Source: Anaerolineae bacterium
GTDB taxonomy: Bacteria; Chloroflexota; Anaerolineae; Aggregatilineales; Aggregatilineaceae
Assembly (NCBI GenBank): GCA_018432315.1
Contig: JAHDLB010000031.1
Span: 32,249 to 96,248 of the forward strand
Reading direction: 5' to 3'
DNA: 64,000 bases
The notes under the pieces were generated by a model that was not told where the DNA came from, did not search any database, and saw only the letters and a list, made by a program, of their open reading frames with translations. The stretch's first letter is position 1, and every line of letters starts with the position of its first letter. The position numbers were made by a program, and so were the translations under genes. Positions 62,800 to 64,000 of the stretch are shown in pieces.

Positions 62800-63816
62800 T
62801 TATCGCAGGGCGCGCGTGCTCTTGCGCACGACGAGGCGCGGCAGCAGCACGTGCTGGTGGGGCGGCGTGTCCGGCTCGTTGATCAGCTCGAACAGGAACT
62901 GGAACGCCAGCCGGCTTTGCAGGTCGAAGTCGAACGCGATTGTCGTGAGGGGCGGGTCGAGGAACGCCGCGTGCGGGGAATTGTCGTAGCTGACCACCGA
63001 CACATCTTCCGGGATGCGCAGGCCGCGGCTGCGCAGCGCGTGCATGGCCCCGATCGCCATGTGATCGTTCGCGATGAGGACCGCCGTGAACGTCGCGCCC
63101 CGCTTGAGGATCTTGCACATGCCCTCGTAGCCGGTTTCGATGGCCGTTTTGGTCGTCGTGTAGTCGCCGTGCGCGCTCGGGCCCGGCTCCAGCCCGTTCT
63201 CGATCAGGGTCTGCTTCCAGATTTTGTAGCGCCACGACGCGTTGATGGTGCGCAGCGTGCCCGTCACGACCGCGATCTCGCGGTGGCCCAGGTCGATCAG
63301 GTGCTGCACGGCCAGCCGCGTGGCGTGGACCTGGTCGTAGCCGACCCAGGTGATCCGTTTCGAATCCAGCGCGAAATCGCGCCGCACGATGGGGATGCCG
63401 TCGCACATCGCCAGCAGCTCGTCGTCGTCGATGTCGAGCCGGGGCGCGTACAGGAAGATGCCCTCGACCATGTGCAGAGCGGCCTTGTCCAGCGCGCGGG
63501 GCAGATCTTTGAGCGTGCAGTCGGTGTAAATCGCGGAATAGTCGCCCCAGTGGACGGTCTTCAGCAGCGGGACCTCGAACGGGTATTCGGCATCGACCGA
63601 CAGGAGTTGGATCGCGCCTGAGCGCTGGGTGCGCAGCATCTGCGCGCCCTTGTTGCGCCGGTAGTCGAGCTGTTGGATGGCGGCCAGCACGCGCTCGCGC
63701 GTGTCGGGGGCGACGCGTGGATGCCCGTTCAGCACGCGGGACACGGTCTGGTACGACACGCCGGCCTCGTGGGCCACGTCGACGATGGTGGGGCGCTTGT
63801 TCTTCGATCGGGACAT
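62800..63816 (-). CDS. LacI family transcriptional regulator
   Basis: 338 residues. Helix-turn-helix TIVDVAHEAGVSYQTVSRVLNGHPRVAP and hinge region AQMLRTQRSGAIQLL, followed by the PBP1-like sensor (YDQVHATRLAVQHLIDLGHREIAVVTG). The start at 63816 (MSRSKNKR) is chosen over a frame extending to 63858 that would run through the operator. It precedes the importer operon in the same direction and shares an operator sequence with it. Confidence 0.93.
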   Translation of the reverse strand: MSRSKNKRPTIVDVAHEAGVSYQTVSRVLNGHPRVAPDTRERVLAAIQQLDYRRNKGAQMLRTQRSGAIQLLSVDAEYPFEVPLLKTVHWGDYSAIYTDCTLKDLPRALDKAALHMVEGIFLYAPRLDIDDDELLAMCDGIPIVRRDFALDSKRITWVGYDQVHATRLAVQHLIDLGHREIAVVTGTLRTINASWRYKIWKQTLIENGLEPGPSAHGDYTTTKTAIETGYEGMCKILKRGATFTAVLIANDHMAIGAMHALRSRGLRIPEDVSVVSYDNSPHAAFLDPPLTTIAFDFDLQSRLAFQFLFELINEPDTPPHQHVLLPRLVVRKSTRALR

Positions 63817-63832
63817 AGCGGCTCTCGCTGAG

Positions 63833-63846
63833 TGTGTTTGTTCACA
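63833..63846 (-). promoter_or_regulatory. LacI operator before the lacI-type gene
   Basis: TGTGTTTGTTCACA, 12 of 14 identical to the perfect-arm palindrome at 62721-62734, starting 17 bases upstream of the regulator ATG. Confidence 0.6.
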
Positions 63847-63862
63847 CGATTTGCTCACACTA

Positions 63863-64000
63863 GAGGCTGTTATGCACTTTAGAGCACATGAGCCATCAAC
63901 CGAACGAACTGATTTGCCATCAAAATAGCAAAGGCCAAGAAATGCAAGCCTTTCAAGGTGTCGGGCAAACGCTCATAGTCGCGCGCGAGACGACGAAAAC
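63863..64000 (-). mobile_element. IS5-family insertion sequence, one end
   Basis: The transposase C-terminus at 63879-64000 is followed by a probable terminal inverted repeat beginning GAGGCTGTTATGCACTT at 63863, preceded by CTA/TAG as possible target duplication. The other end lies outside the window, so the boundary is a prediction. Confidence 0.6.
63879..64000 (-). CDS. IS5-family transposase, C-terminal end (partial)
   Basis: On the minus strand the frame entering from the window edge reads FRRLARDYERLPDTL, then about 24 more residues to a TAA at 63881-63879. RRLARDYERLPxTLxGLHFxAF is the standard C-terminus of IS5-family DDE transposases. The gene starts outside the window. It is too short for routine ORF calling. 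Confidence 0.82.
   Translation of the reverse strand, partial: FRRLARDYERLPDTLKGLHFLAFAILMANQFVRLMAHVL

Overview
The window is a GC-rich, gene-dense bacterial chromosome segment devoted almost entirely to uptake and breakdown of sugars and sugar-like compounds. Numerous high-affinity ABC importers, ROK/LacI/IclR/MarR regulators, tandem WD40/TolB-like secreted proteins and a TM0106-type nuclease suggest a free-living heterotrophic Chloroflexota (Anaerolineae-like) organism. That placement is an inference from gene content; no rRNA or other taxonomic marker is present. No tRNA, rRNA or CRISPR array was seen.

Layout. 1-5.3 kb: the 3' part of a GH31 glycosidase, a nucleotidyltransferase-like protein, a DinB protein, an MFS transporter and a small membrane protein. 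5.3-11.3 kb (minus): importer operon (binding protein, two-domain ATPase, permease) followed by a stand-alone TrpA-like (beta/alpha)8 protein and an FGGY kinase. 11.5-18.8 kb (plus): ROK repressor, binding protein, two MalF/MalG-type permeases, GH66 dextranase-like enzyme and GH15 glucosidase, i.e. a probable alpha-1,6-glucan locus. 18.8-19.8 kb (minus): PfkB kinase. 20.1-27.4 kb (plus): Tat-exported binding protein, ATPase, permease, MtnK, MtnA and an SDR, a probable methylthioribose (or related 5-modified ribose) import and catabolism operon. 27.4-34.6 kb: secreted beta-propeller proteins (one a SecD-head/SH3b/propeller fusion), a repeat protein, a RecB/Cas4-like nuclease and an alpha/beta hydrolase. 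34.7-41.2 kb (minus): importer operon with its own LacI regulator, a binding protein that is an internal tandem duplication, a HAD phosphatase and a ketose 3-epimerase-like protein.

41.5-49.6 kb: a GH67 alpha-glucuronidase (plus) facing an IclR / sialidase-like / DapA-family aldolase / binding protein / two permeases operon (minus). 49.7-53.9 kb (minus): MarR regulator and a heterodimeric ABC exporter. 54-57.7 kb (plus): NitT/TauT-type importer with an AmiE/AmiF-type amidase. 57.7-63.8 kb (minus): LacI regulator, MalE/F/G-type importer, a YesL-like membrane protein and a GNAT acetyltransferase. The window ends inside an IS5-family transposase.

Regulation is unusually readable. Several units carry a sigma70-type promoter with a dyad operator at or just after the expected start site, and in three cases (ROK, MarR, last LacI) a second copy of the operator lies before the regulator's probable target operon. 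Intergenic hairpins often follow the binding-protein genes, consistent with higher expression of the binding protein than of the membrane parts.
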